Shown here one piece after another: positions 33,446 through 45,407 of a DNA stretch of 64,000 nucleotides. This DNA is from Scolanthus callimorphus (taxonomy: Eukaryota; Cnidaria; Anthozoa; Actiniaria; Edwardsiidae). Where the stretch lies: contig CM066915.1 in NCBI GenBank assembly GCA_033964015.1, positions 10,687,573 through 10,751,572 on the forward strand, read 5' to 3'. The notes beneath the pieces are model-generated. The model made no database searches and was not told where the DNA came from. It worked only from the letters and a program-made list of their open reading frames with translations. A program made the position numbers and the translations under genes. Every line of letters starts with the position of its first letter. Position 1 is the stretch's first letter.

Positions 33446-35350
33446 CCCGCACGAAAATGTCTGGGCTGACAAGAGCCTGAATTCGGCCTGACAAATAAGC
33501 AGGACATTAGCCGGTCAGGAGCATTACATGAGCCTGACGGACACTAGCGGGAACTAGAATGACACGAGCATGACAGAGAGCAGGAAAAAGAGCGTGAACT
33601 AGCGTTGCAAGAGCCTGACAACATCGACCGTGAATAGCGCCTGACATAGCGGTACGGATCCATCATCGCCTCAGAATAAAGCAATGATATTATTGGTGCA
33701 AATCCATCATCACCTTGGTGCCGTCAGACCTGTTTACTGCCGGAAAACTACTACTTTTGATTCACTTTTGACAGTCGCAAATCAGGAAATATTTTACTAA
33801 CAGGAGAAAACCGAACATGTTATCTAATAATAACTTACTTGGCCGAAACTCACGCAAAAAGCGTTATCAGCTGATGCAAAGGTAAATTATCTCTCTCCAA
33901 TTTATGAATATCATGACACAGACCCTTTGCACCGTAGAGATAATATGTTAGGTTTTCTCCTGTTACTAAAAGAACGCAACACAGAGTTTATTTTACACGA
34001 ACTGGTATTGCACGAGACTAGAAATGAAATTATTTCTATTTAACGTAGCCGATCCCCTTTTGCCGTTTCGCATTTTTGTCGCATGTATATTTTATCAGTT
34101 GTTCGCGTGAGTCGTCGAACAGTATGCTATTTAATTACCTGTTAACTTCACATTCGAGATTCAAGAAAAATAATAACTAAAAATAGCCAAAAATGCGCGT
34201 TTCTAATGTGTTTTTTTTACAATTACAGCGCTTTACTCAGCGGAGCTAGCTTATGCACGTATCTCATGTGGTTGTTTCTTTACAATAACAGCGATACTCA
34301 GCGGATTCAGGTTGTTTGCGTGTGTCGTGTTGTCGGAGCAAGCTGATAGCTCTATTATTTTGAATCATATATTTACTTCACAGTTGGGAAACGAGAAAAA
34401 TAACTAAGACGCGCATCTCAATGCGTTTGTTTCTTTACAATTACAGTGTCATTTCCTTATGAAGTAACGCGTTTCTAGTGATATCTATGGCCGAAAACTG
34501 TAGGTCCGTTATACACAACTATTTAAAATGGCGTGATTTTAGAGTTGTTTGAGTCGAATTTGCCCTTTTTCAAACTGTCAAAAAGCCGCTAGGCAATCAC
34601 AAAATCTTCAGTGTTTGCCTGCCGCATCCACTTTTATTTGTGATACAAATGTTAGACATTGCTAGTACAAGTCAAAGTGCACTTACCTTTCTTCTCGACA
34701 CTTCTTTACAGATACCATCCACTTAATCAGACTCGACTGCTTTGACTGCTTTAGGTGGTTCGAAGGGCCTCGAAATTTAAACTTGTTTTTGAGAAGGACC
34801 ATATGTCAACTCGTTTTGTTGAGCTCGGTACACACAAGCGAAATCCATTTGGTTATTTGTTGCTTTTCCGCCATTTAGCTAGCAAGACCTTTAGTAAAAT
34901 CTCCCCCATTGCATCGCGCTTCGTTTTTCACGAAATGGCAACCGTAACTGAAAATCGTTATCAGTCCGCCAAAATGGCACTGTAATTATATAGCATACCA
35001 TGTTATGTTTAATAAAAAAACAAAGGTTATCTCAGAATGTCAAATATGCACACGCAACACACAGCAAACGTTTTGTCAGTGTGCGGTCCTGCTCGTTTTC
35101 TGTTCGTGCCAGGCTTATCAATAACGATGTGCAATGACAACGAAAATAAGGCTGTTGCGATGCTCGTGTCACGCTCTTGTCAGGCAGGGCAGTACTAGGG
35201 CATGAGCCTGACACTGTCTTGCTAAGCACTCACGAGCAGGACAGATTTTATGTCAGGCTCGTGTCCTTTCGAAGTCAGGTCCTTACAGCGGGATTTTGGC
35301 CGGAGTCAGGCGGGATTCTGGCAATGTCTGGGTCAAAACTTTCGTACGGG
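33446..35350. mobile_element. 1,905 bp DNA element inserted in the left arm
   Basis: The ends are CCCGCACGAAAAT and its imperfect complement ACTTTCGTACGGG. The right arm has the empty site (AAAATCTAAAGAATCT, near 37,860-37,890 in reverse sense), giving a 2-base AA duplication. Both ends are crowded with GAGCCTGACA / TGTCAGGCTC words in opposing orientation, as expected for subterminal transposase-binding repeats. No ORF of note exists inside. Short duplication plus subterminal repeats resembles CMC-type elements, but that is tentative. Confidence 0.75.
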
Positions 35351-35970
35351 AAAGAATCTAGCTAACACGAACTAACTAATCTTTTTTATACTTTATTTCA
35401 CATATATAAATTCAAAAATAGATCCAATTACAGTTCAGTTAGAGCAACCGCCGGGCCACATCGGTTCACGCTGTACTATACTCCAGATACCCGGCGCGCT
35501 CTCTCTGTTAGAATTCTTCAAAGCCTTCCTTACGCTATACCTATACCTTTTAAAAAATTAGGTATAGGTATAGGACGAATAACGTACAACTTAAGGCAAC
35601 TATGAGATTTCATTTCAGAAAATATGCGGTTTGTTGATCGAAATTTCAAGCCAAGTCGCGACCTCATTCCGTGCTCATGTGGTAGCGGAGTAAATCTTAA
35701 ATTATTAGACTTCACCTTTACCGTTTATTAACGAACAAGCGAACCTCAAATTGGCCGTCTCTTTTTACCCTACCCTAGGTTTACATCAGTTGTACGGCCA
35801 TTCATCCGCTGAAGGCCGCGATATAGTCGTGTTCTGACAAATGTACCCTACGATTGACCGATTCCCTTCCCCAGACGAAAAAATACAAAAACTCTATGGC
35901 GCGGCCAGAATAATAACTTAATCTGACTTCGAGTCAAGATCTGCCACTCTCAGACTCTCAGATGCCTTCT

Positions 35971-36600
35971 CGGCAGGTCCAAAATGCATACTAGAAAATG
36001 CAGACCGGAAAATGCAGACTGGAAAATGCAGATCGGAAAATGCAAATAGATTGTCACTGGCCCGATAGATTTTTACATCCCGATAGATTTTCATTTCCCG
36101 ATATAATGTTTTGAAGTAGGCGGCTGCTCAAAAAGAGTAGCAGGCTGCAAAGAATTAAAAGCCCGGCTTATGTTTTGACAGCTCTGCTGTATAACCGATA
36201 GATATTTTCTATCAAAAGCACACCTGAAACATATTGAATCGTAGTTGTAGTTTTCTTTTAATTAGCAAAGGCAAATGTAAGCTAAAATAGCGGTAAAATA
36301 ATGATATCGTTTCTTTTCTATGGAAATTCCTGAAATTTGCGTGCAAGATCGGAGATGAAAATGACCTTGAGATGTAAAAGATAAAACAATCGTCTACATA
36401 GTAACGGCATCCTGACAGTCGAAATTCTTTAACAACAAATTTCTGCCTTTTACCGCAGTTTGTCAGCGTTGTAATATAATTTATGTGCTAGCCATACCGT
36501 CACACAATGAAATAAAACTGTTCTTTTGAGTTTTCAGAGAGAATAAACCTGGTATGCATTTTCCGGTATGCATTTTTCAGTCTGCATTTTGGACCTGCCG
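35971..36600. mobile_element. ~630 bp TIR element in the left arm
   Basis: CGGCAGGTCCAAAATGCA at 35971 pairs with TGCATTTTGGACCTGCCG at 36600. Just inside the left end, ACTGGAAAATGCAGA-type words repeat four times. Also present are repeated CCCGATAGATTTT words. Flanks GATGCCTTCT and GATGCCCCTTCT look like an imperfect ~10 base target duplication. The right arm has lost the corresponding segment. Confidence 0.7.
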
Positions 36601-37078
36601 GATGCCCCTTCTAGTATGGGACGACATTTCAACAAGAACGGGTCTAAACACCTGGTAGTGGCAATGTTCAAGACTCTGAATAATCTCTTTCCTTATATTT
36701 GAAGTGTATATATCCTTCATAGACCGGAAGCTATTTTTGTGAATGAAATCGAGGACCATCGAAGTATTTGCCAGTTGAACATTTTCACGTGTTTTCTGAC
36801 AAATGCCTCATTTACTCACACTGCATTTTCGGTTTTCCTGAGGTGACCTAAAGGTCAAGTCAACCAGCCTTTAGTACTTTCCAAAAGCAATATTCAACTT
36901 TTCGGTAGTCTTTAGAGAAATATTTTATTCGAAACACATCTCGAGCTAGAAAAGCCAATTAAAAAAAAAAGCAGAACAGCGGACTTTGGAAAGTCTAGAG
37001 CTAGAAGTAACATTTTAAATATTTGAGATCAAAAGTAAAAACCGTAAATTAAGAAAACACGTGAAAATGGCAAATACT

Positions 37079-37158
37079 TAGCCTGCTAGCCGGCTCTCCA
37101 GTGGGTTTTTCGGATATTTGTTTCTGGAAAACCTACTGGGGAGCCGGCTCGCAGGCTA
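37079..37158. mobile_element. 80 bp hairpin insertion with 10 bp target duplication
   Basis: TAGCCTGC..AGCCGGCTC pairs with GAGCCGGCT..GCAGGCTA. GGCAAATACT lies directly on both sides (37069-37078 and 37159-37168), and the left arm of the giant palindrome has the single-copy site (near 36,762-36,771, reverse sense). A 9-10 base duplication points towards a Mutator-type transposase. Confidence 0.75.
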
Positions 37159-39727
37159 GGCAAATACTTATGGTCCTCGATTTCATTCACAAAAATAGCT
37201 TCCGGTCTATGAAGGATATACACCTTTGCCTACGGGGTTTTTCAAATATAAGGAAAGAGTCTTGAGCATTGCCACACTCCCAGGTGTTAAGATCTTGAGT
37301 CGAAGTCAGATTAAGTTATTATTCTGGCCGCGCCATAGAGTTTTTGTATCTTTTTTCGTCAGGGGAAGGGAATCGGTCAATCGGTAGGGAACATTTGTAG
37401 AACACGACTATTTCGCGGCCTTCAGCGGATGAATGGCCGTACAACTGAAGTAAAACCTAGGTAGGGTAAAAAGAGACGGCCAATTTGAGGTTCGCTTGTT
37501 CGTTATAAATGGTAAAGGTGAAGTGTAATTTAAGATTTACTCCGCACATGAGCACACGGAATGAGGTCGCGACTCGACTTGAAATTTCGATCAACAAACC
37601 GCAAATTTTCTGAAATCAAATCTCACAGTTGCCTTAAGTTGTACGTTATTCGTCCTATACTTATACCTAATTTTTAAAAGGTATAGGTATAGCGTAAAGA
37701 AGGCTTTGAAGAATTCTAACAGAGAGAGCGCGCTGGGTATCTGGAGTATAGTACAGCGCGAACCGATGTGGCCCGGCGGTTGCTCTAACTGAACTGTAAA
37801 TGGATCTATTTATAGATGTGAAATGAAGTATAAAAAAAGTTAGCTCATGTTAGCTAGATTCTTTAGATTTTCAGTGATGATTTTAGCTCATGTTAGCTAG
37901 ATACTTTAGATTTTCAGTGTTGATTTTAGCAATTGATAGCAAAACTGAAAAAATGTCTCGTGCCGTGAGGTATTGTTTTTACTCACTACAAAGTTGTTAT
38001 CTCTGGTTTGACGGGAGGGCGCCGGTTGTCTAACATGAAAACATCGATTATATTATGAGCTACAAGTGTGCGAGCCTTCAAATCGACCAAGCATTTTTAC
38101 TAACAAGGGGTGGAGCCTCGACTTTTCGTGAACCTTTGTTATTTTGCTTTAAAGATTCCAAAATAAAATTCTAGATTTCTAACGCTGAAGAAATAAAAAC
38201 GGTTCTTAATCGTCCTCAAAATCGAGAACTCGAAACCTTCAAGAATCTTCCCGAAGCCCCTTTTTGGCGAGACCTCTATTCGCTTGTCTTCTGTATAAGC
38301 TAGTGACATAAACAAATGGATGAATTCTTGCCCGATAATCGACTGTTATTTGGATGCTACAGAAGACTTTTTCGATTCTGCAAAAGCAGTGCAATAAGCG
38401 TGGCAGGCAGAATATTTTCCGAGGCATTTTATCATATTAGATCTGAGGTGACGATGGATTCGTACCGCTAATGCCGCATCTCCTGTTCCTACTCTTGCCG
38501 CCCGCGCGCAGCTTCGAGGCTTGCTTGAATTCGGTGTAGTTTTCCATCGCCCTTCTTCTTAACAAACCGAACAGTTATAAAAAGCTTTTTGAAAAAATAT
38601 GGGCTATATTGAATTCTCAATCTACTCAACCTTCTCTACTAGTTTTGCTTGGAGATCTGCGACCTTTACTAAAGAAAATCGAGTCTTTCGACGGACGGCA
38701 TATGTTGAACCGCGGGAACAACCCGCCAACAGGACTGAAGTAGAACGAGCACTGCTCGAAAGAGCACGGAAGGTCAGGCTCAGTCTTACACCAGATATAA
38801 CAGGTACACTGACCTATTGATTCAATAGCGACGGTTTAAGTCGCGTTTCAAAAAATCCTGTAGTCCGTAATTTGCGTGTGAGTTTGAAAAAAGTTTGTCT
38901 TAATAAATAAACTATAAATCTTTTTCCCTAAAAGTCATGGCCGAATCACTGCACAATCTGCCTTGCTTTGTACTTTGCACTTATCATCTTGATGAGATTT
39001 CAATTGGATTTATTCAGATTTACTCTTCAGCATGCCAGAAAAAATCACCAACACGAGGTAAGGGCGAAATTTTGATATTTTATTTCCAAACTAGTGTTTA
39101 GTTTTCATCACGCTGCGGTCGCTGAGTCGCATGCCTGTCACGTTCATGTTATGATTGATAAGCCATTGGACTTGGTATCATGGATATGAGTAGCTTTTGA
39201 TCTTAATTTTGTATGTTCACATTCCTGGTAATAAAATGTATATTCACTGATAAACCAATGGCTCACACAAATGTACTGTGAGTTAATGGGACAACAAAAG
39301 CTATATTTTGAACTGACGACTTTTATGAGGCTCTATTAGTAAATACTACCACTAAAAATACCTACCATAAACCCTTGTAGTAGGGCCTTACGCGAAGTTG
39401 CCCTTCCAGAAGGGATCGGACAGGGCTCGAAAGGAGCAACGAACGGATCTTATAGCTTATGCTCCGTGATTCTAATCAGGTTCTAAATCAGAACTGGCTG
39501 AATTAGAACACGACACGTTTGCACTGACAACAGTTATCACAGTTAGTTCTTCCTCTTTATGCCTATACATGCGCGGCGACGACTATATAATTTTGCTTGA
39601 TCATACAGGAATACGGATACGGGAATGCCACCACGAATTCGGTTCTTATTTGCCTATCAACTAGCTGCTGTTCTTAGCGCTGATCTACGCGGTTTGTCTT
39701 GGAACAAATGTGCCTTGTTACATGAGC

Positions 39728-40136
39728 CAGGGGCACCCAACGATTATTTTCGGTAAAATATCTGTTCGGATGGGGGCCTGAGAGCTGAAACTTTCGCTTC
39801 AGAATTTCAAACTTTAACATTCGTATATAGATCATAAGATCCCCTGGATTTTCGAATAGCACAAAAAGGTTAAATTTTACTAATTTTTGGGGGATTTTTG
39901 CCGTTAAAAAGGTCACCTAAAATTTTCGGATAGAGTCTTTCCCCTAACATTTTCGGAAGACTTGATTTCAATCCCTAAAATTTTCGCAACCCAAAACTTT
40001 CAGCTACTACGAAATCCGAACAGATATAAAATTTGTAGAGATTAAAATACCCAGTTTACAGTCATTTGTATGCTCAGCAACGACTTATAATGGCATTCTG
40101 AGCTGTTTTACGGTATTGTCTCGTTGGGTGCCCCTG
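39728..40136. mobile_element. 409 bp hAT-like non-autonomous element
   Basis: Perfect 16-base inverted ends CAGGGGCACCCAACGA are flanked by ATGAGC on both sides (39722-39727 and 40137-40142). The left arm of the giant palindrome keeps the empty site with one ATGAGC (near 31,107-31,112, reverse sense). The interior has repeated CTAAAATTTTCG words. CAGGGG ends suit hAT, and the 6-base rather than 8-base duplication would fit a hAT6-like subgroup. No transposase. Confidence 0.85.
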
Positions 40137-40861
40137 ATGAGCTTCCTTGCCGACTGGAAATATCGGTGGAATAGTCGTTTTGGTGTGTACGGTTTCTATA
40201 CAACGTTCCCAAAGTACTTTTCGACGTAAAATGTCGTGCTTGTGACATACCAATACTCCAAAGCTCAAGGAAATATATACCGAATACCTAAAATAAAGTA
40301 ACTTGCTGAACACTTCGCTAAATCTGCTAAATATCAGCTCGAAAGACGAATTGCCTGATCTGTTCACTCGGCCTCCACGAATTCGGTTCATTTCTGATCG
40401 ATAACAGTCTTCGACCTACTGGTTGAATGTGTATATATTTCTATACAACGTTCCCAAGAGTAGTACTTTCGACTTAAAATGCCGTGCTTATTATCTCGAA
40501 TCTTCCTTTTATACGTTCAACTTAGTCACTGACACACCAATAGTCCAATAGCTCACGGAAATGTATTTTGAGTCAATGCAACGAGACAAGCTATTGACTT
40601 ATGAAACTCTTTTGGAAATAGCCCTTCCGTAAGGTCCCTGCACTAATAATACCTACCGTAAGGGTAGAGGGGCCCTTCTAGTAGGGCCTTACGCGAAGCT
40701 TCCCTTCCGGAAGTGATCGGTAGTTTGCATGTCATTATAAAAGCCCTTCCAGAAGGGGCGTACGCGTTACTTCCCTTACGGTAGGTGTCAACGCGAGCGA
40801 TCCCTTCCAGAAGCGACATGCCGGAATTAAATCGGACGGCCGGAATTAAATTGACACCTGT

Positions 40862-42092
40862 TTTATATGCTCTTCTGTATTCAGAAGTGTCCAGACCGTT
40901 TCCTACATCTCCCAGAATGCAGCGCGCCGCATTTTCAAAAGTTTGCGCATTTACTTTTATCGAGTTAAGTACAGCGCGCACGTGCGTGCTTTATAGCTGG
41001 AATTGTCCATTTGAGCAAGTGCAAAACAAGCGCGTCGCAACGTAGCGCCACCTGTCGCAAGCTTGGTTTGTTTGCTGACATGTTGTGTTCCGAAAGCATC
41101 ATCTGCCCTCTCGCTGATAGGACCACGTTACCAAATGCTTTGCCTCCAGAGGCACACTTAGGAAAAAATGTACTGTAATGCGACTCGAGCAAACAGAGGC
41201 GACTTGGGATGCAGAGAATGGAAATAAAGAGTTTGAAACTTCGTTCACCCTGCCTCTATCTCAAAAATAGCTACTTTACCCTCTTAAATTGATCAACGAG
41301 CCTGTGTTGGCAGGTATATTCGCGTACTTATTCCGATCAACTTTTTTGCGTGTTTACAGTTAACTATTACGTGGTGTATATAACAATGTCACGATAGACT
41401 CGTAGTTAATCATTTAGCACACCCACGAGATCTATCATGGCTATGATTATTTCGTAGTCACAATAGTTAACTACTTTTTCGTTAAATTATTTTTATTTCA
41501 TTTACTAAAATGTATTGTTTTATTTATTAAAATGTATTAATTTCTTTCTTTCTCTCTTTCCGTTTGCTCCTTTGTTTATCTATTTCTTTGTAATTACGTC
41601 ATTCATGGTCAGCGGTTTGAAATAGTAGTGCGGACCATGCGGAAACAGTATACAACATTTTTTAAAAATCGAAGTGAGATGGCATTTGAGGCCGCTTCAG
41701 GGCTGAGTATATCTTAAGCCAGCCCTCAAAACTTAAAAATCATATGGTTCGGAATATGCTTTACAGGATGTTTGAAAGGACAGAGTTGCAAAACGATAAT
41801 TGAATGAATCCGTGCTAGATACACGAGTCGATGACCTGTTCTTTGTGGGCTCTTCGAGTAGCTTGTCATTAATTTGTAGTTTCTCCTGGCTCTGAAAACC
41901 GACTTGCTGCCGCATTTGTCATAAAGAATCATCACACAAGTACTTATTCCAAGAACCGTGTTGATACAGACACCAGGGTAAGGCATATTTTTATTAGTTA
42001 TTGACTTCGAGACCACTCGGTAAGGTTCGCAAATCCTGTCGAGGAAGTTCACAAAAGTGGTCGTAACATCTAAAGTACTGAAAACGTACACG
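40862..42092. other. no firm gene; one unidentified minus-strand ORF
   Basis: A 121-codon open frame runs 42091-41726 on the minus strand, starting from GTG (VYVFSTLDVTTTFVNFLDR, later MPYPGVCINTVLGIS). It begins within a few bases of where the dispersed repeat ends. I do not recognise it. Overlapping frames here share no support, and the rest of the interval shows only AT-rich sequence. Confidence 0.3.
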
Positions 42093-42592
42093 GGAAATTG
42101 CTCATATATATCAAGGATGGATTGCTTTAACCCGCTCTTTAGCTCAAACTTATCAACGAAGCCCCACTTTGGGAAAACTAGCCGTTAGTTTTAGGTAATT
42201 TCGAGCCATCGAACAACTTGCCAAAGTAGAGTTCAAAATCCTCATTTTTTTTTCGATATTTCGTGTTGCAATGGAATTGATAGTGCTTTTCTAGCAAAAA
42301 GGAAAGGTTTCTCTCTAAAATGAGGCAGAGCTTACAGCTCTGCGTTGTGAATTGAGTATTTGGCATCGTTTTGTAAAATGCCAAAATCATATTTTCTGAA
42401 ACAGGCTGACTGGTTCCTCGGCCGGCCCACGCTTCGGCGACCTCTGGCGTTCCCAAAAATGCGATTTGGCCCAAACTAAACTTATTTTAGAGAGTTGCCT
42501 AGCAATCCTTTGGTAGAGAAAGTTAAAGAGAAATGTATTTTTGAAGCGAAATTCAGTGGGACGCTTTTACAGAGACAGCCTCTTAAGTGTCA
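42093..42592 (-). repeat. dispersed repeat, copy 2
   Basis: Inverted relative to 22,555-23,070. The 98-codon frame (42474-42178, minus strand) is kept with about 16 residue differences and no stop, ending SKLPKTNG. The neighbouring sequences differ on both sides, so this is a dispersed element rather than a segmental inversion. Confidence 0.65.
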
Positions 42593-42715
42593 TTTTGTCG
42601 TGAGTTTTATGAAAGACACTTTCAAGTTCCTGAATGTACCAAAGGGCGGTTTGGGCCGGTTTGGGATTGAAAGGGTTAAAGCCCTTACGGAGCAAATGAT
42701 GATAAAAGCTTTCTT

Positions 42716-43435
42716 TGTTCGCTGATTAGAGTTGGCCTACTGGTGCTACCCCTGGCGAAATGTGAGATTTCATTACCATTCATTAACAAAAGAGCTTCAA
42801 ATCTGGGTGAAAGACCAGAGGGTGAATGTCATAACTATGACAAGTTTCTTCTATACCAAATATGCACATACTAATGATTAAACTTGGTTAATAAGTTTTA
42901 CCAATGCTACAAGCGTCTAATAAATAATACGTAATAACAACACAATTGCGACATTCTTGTCATTATTTCATTGGGCTTTCGCGATTTCTTTCCTCGGTAG
43001 ATAATGTTCCAAATTTTAGTACTTCATTGTATTTGCAATTTGCCGATTTGACGGGGAAAGAGTCCAAAATAATGAGTTCTCGAAGATTTATTAAAATTTT
43101 AATTCAAGCCAAGCAGAATCAGCCTTCTTATTTGGCCATGGTTGACGGCATTTTTATTCCTGCGTTTCTGTTCCGAAGAAGATTACACCAACTGGAATCG
43201 ATTCCTGGAATTGATTTGGGCCAAAAAAATCAGCCAACAAATGTTTTAGTACGACCCGAATATGAAATTAGGGCACCACAAAAATCTAGATTGTGACTTC
43301 TAAAAATGTTTTCAAAAAGATCGGTTCTTAATAACTTATTTATACATCATGAAAATAGGATTTGGAAAACACAAAAACTATGGCCTTGAGTTTGCCGTCT
43401 TTGGTGCATTTTTGAATTTCGAGTGATTACCTTAA
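42716..43435 (+). mobile_element. half-copy of the TTAA palindrome family
   Basis: Matches the right arm of the 50,336-52,107 palindrome in the same orientation, from CTTTCTTTGTTCG.TGATTAGAGTTGGCC to the terminus GAGTGATTACC followed by TTAA (43432-43435). Only one arm is present. A 116-codon open frame at 42946-43296 partly survives (GRFFG-less, with NVLVRPEYEIRAPQKSRL at its end). It may be a leftover of coding sequence or simply lack stops. Confidence 0.7.
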
Positions 43436-43439
43436 AAGC

Positions 43440-44459
43440 AAAATATTGAGAGAAGAAAAACACAAAAGCATAAATTATCAATTGTAGGCTTTATAATTGT
43501 ACCGTTTGAAGTTTCCCGTGAGAATCGTAGAATACTCCAGCCATAAATGTGTCATGTGATGCATCCAATACCGTCTCCGGAATCTCTGGCCAAAATACGC
43601 TGTTTGAGTCGATTCTAAAGATGTCTAGCTTTCCAAGGTGACCTGCAAAGCATTCCTATTAAAAAAAAAAACATCCTTAAAAGTTAAAACATTGAAGTAT
43701 TTTTGTTTCCATATTCATGCGTGCAAAAGAAAATACACTACCACTCATTGGAGTTAATGCTTTTGCCAGGGTTGAACAGCAAGGTTTATTATTTCCCATT
43801 ACATCGATTTTATATTATATACTTAGTAATAATGATAATAGTTTAAAGAATATCTAAGTTTGACAGCACTTGCCGTCGATTTCTGGCGAGAGTAAAGTAC
43901 AACGACCACCAAAATGTATTTAAAGCATCCTCAATAAACTATTCTGAGGCAACTGTCAATCAGATTCATGCATATGAAATCGTGGAATGCAAGTACTGTC
44001 AATTGACAATACAAATAGCTACAAGCCAAAATGAAAAAGCTTCCCAACTACACTGCGTTCCGTTGGGAAGCATTAAAACATTACGGTGCTGTTTGTCACT
44101 CCAAACAAAGGAGTGCGAGATGGGCATCCGCTTGATTGGGGAAATGATGACACATGCAGACGGTCCGATAAGATTCCAATCGAGGAAAAAGGTGCTGATT
44201 TTGGACGAATATCGTTGTTATTGACTTCAGACTTTTTAAATCTTACTTTGAAATGTTAATTACAGGAGTGGCTGATCCGCAAATAGGCTAACTATTCGAG
44301 GCGGACCATCCTTATCAGGGTTTTTTTTTTAATACATATATAGTGTATCAGGGTTTTCGGTCAATTTATGATAAGATTGAAGAAGAAGAAGAGCTAATAA
44401 AAGACGATTACTATTTTAAACCAGAAAAAAAGGAAAGCAGGAAAAGGAAAGCATAAGTT
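43440..44459. other. no supported gene
   Basis: An 80-codon frame at 43982-44224 contains MECKYCQLTIQIATS, FQSRKKVLILDEYRCY and several Cys, but has no splice context or family I recognise. The remainder is AT-rich. Confidence 0.3.
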
Positions 44460-44753
44460 TTATCGACAGAGAGAGTCAATATTTTTTAGCGCATGCCTGA
44501 TTTGAGAAATATCAATGTAGTCATCGTACTTGTATAAAATATCAATTAGGGTGGAATGCAGGTTTTCTTTGAAACGCTTCTTTCGAAGCTCTCGCAATGG
44601 AACTGGTAAGTCGTTCCACACCATTGCGCCAATTCTTGAAAAGCCTTCATATTGTACTTCTAATATTGATTTTTTAATATAAAAATTATGACATGTTGTT
44701 GATCGGGTACCGTATGCGTGTATATACCGTTTCCGGGATACGTTGTCACCCAA
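44460..44753 (-). pseudogene. LINE ORF2 C-terminus relic
   Basis: The minus-strand frame reads HAYGTRSTTCHNFYIKKS, then YEGFSRIGAMVWNDLPVPLR and KKRFKENLHSTLIDIL. This is the conserved tail after the reverse transcriptase in CR1/L2-like elements (the N-T-R-S..F..R.GA..WN.LP signature). Only the tail remains. Its upstream end coincides with an inverted repeat (44718-44985), beyond which LINE sequence stops. Confidence 0.75.
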
Positions 44754-44985
44754 AAAGCCTATAAGCTTGGTGCGCTAGGGAGTATGGGTAAAGATTTATT
44801 TAAATTTCTGTAAAATATTAGAAACAAACATGCTTGGAAATGTGCTGAAATTTAATCATTTCACCTGTGTTTGCGATAACTGTCTGAATTCATATCAAAC
44901 AGTAGCAGTTTAAATGCCCCCGTCATCCTTTGCGCTTCAAGCTTATAGGCTTTTTGGGTGACAACGTTTCCCGGAAACGGTATAT
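44718..44985. repeat. inverted repeat at the LINE relic breakpoint
   Basis: CCGTTTCCGGGATACGTTGT..CACCCAAAAAGCCTATAAGC (44718-44772) recurs in reverse complement at ~44,934-44,985. As with the 4,458-4,658 case, the arm copies LINE-coding sequence backwards. Confidence 0.65.
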
Positions 44986-45407
44986 TTTTGGTATCAGTGA
45001 AGAGTTATAGTATGTTGGGGGGAGCAGCTTTGTTTCGAATGTCATGCATAAGGCAGCGCACGGATTCAAAATAAAGAACATTGACAGGTAAAATATCAGA
45101 TGTAACAGAGAGTTAGTTGGAGAACAACGAATAGGAATTTATTAATCTGGCCTCGATTTCTTCTAACGCAAAGTGTAGCAAGTACACCAGGGCTTGAATA
45201 CTGGATTTACCGGAAACAGCGAACTGTTTGCGTCGAGAACAGCAAAGATGCGTGCATACTGTGTAAGTCCTTCCAAAACATTGGCTATACCTGTACGTTA
45301 GCGAGACGGTCGAACTACCGTCCGAGGGCGCGCTTTAGGGATGGAGTGGACAATTGATCATTTTGAACAGTAGAAATTTATTCTGCGCGAAACAACAAGC
45401 ATTTTAA

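Larger units (their letters stand above)
30431..40861. mobile_element. giant ~10.4 kb inverted repeat element
   Basis: The termini are ACAGGTGTCAATTTAATTCC at 30431 and its complement ending at 40861. They are flanked by TTATA (30426-30430) and TTTATA (40862-40867), a possible target duplication. The arms pair along almost their whole length: 31,800-32,050 with 38,870-39,130; 32,118-32,670 with 38,240-38,820; 33,297-33,445 with 37,900-38,060; 35,400-35,960 with 37,290-37,840; 36,640-36,797 with 37,053-37,270. They meet around a ~250 base centre (36,798-37,052). After removing later insertions each arm is about 3.4 kb. Subterminal CTTCTGGAAGGG/CCCTTCCAGAAG words recur several times. No intact gene exists in either arm, so it is a non-autonomous foldback or an inverted dimer of one. 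Confidence 0.8.

Noticed and set aside
30383..40981. Similar 88- and 112-codon ORFs at 30383-30649 (+) and 40643-40981 (-)
   Set aside because: They lie in the matching terminal segments of the giant palindrome and repeat the GGAAGGG-type subterminal motif. Similarity is due to the inverted arms.
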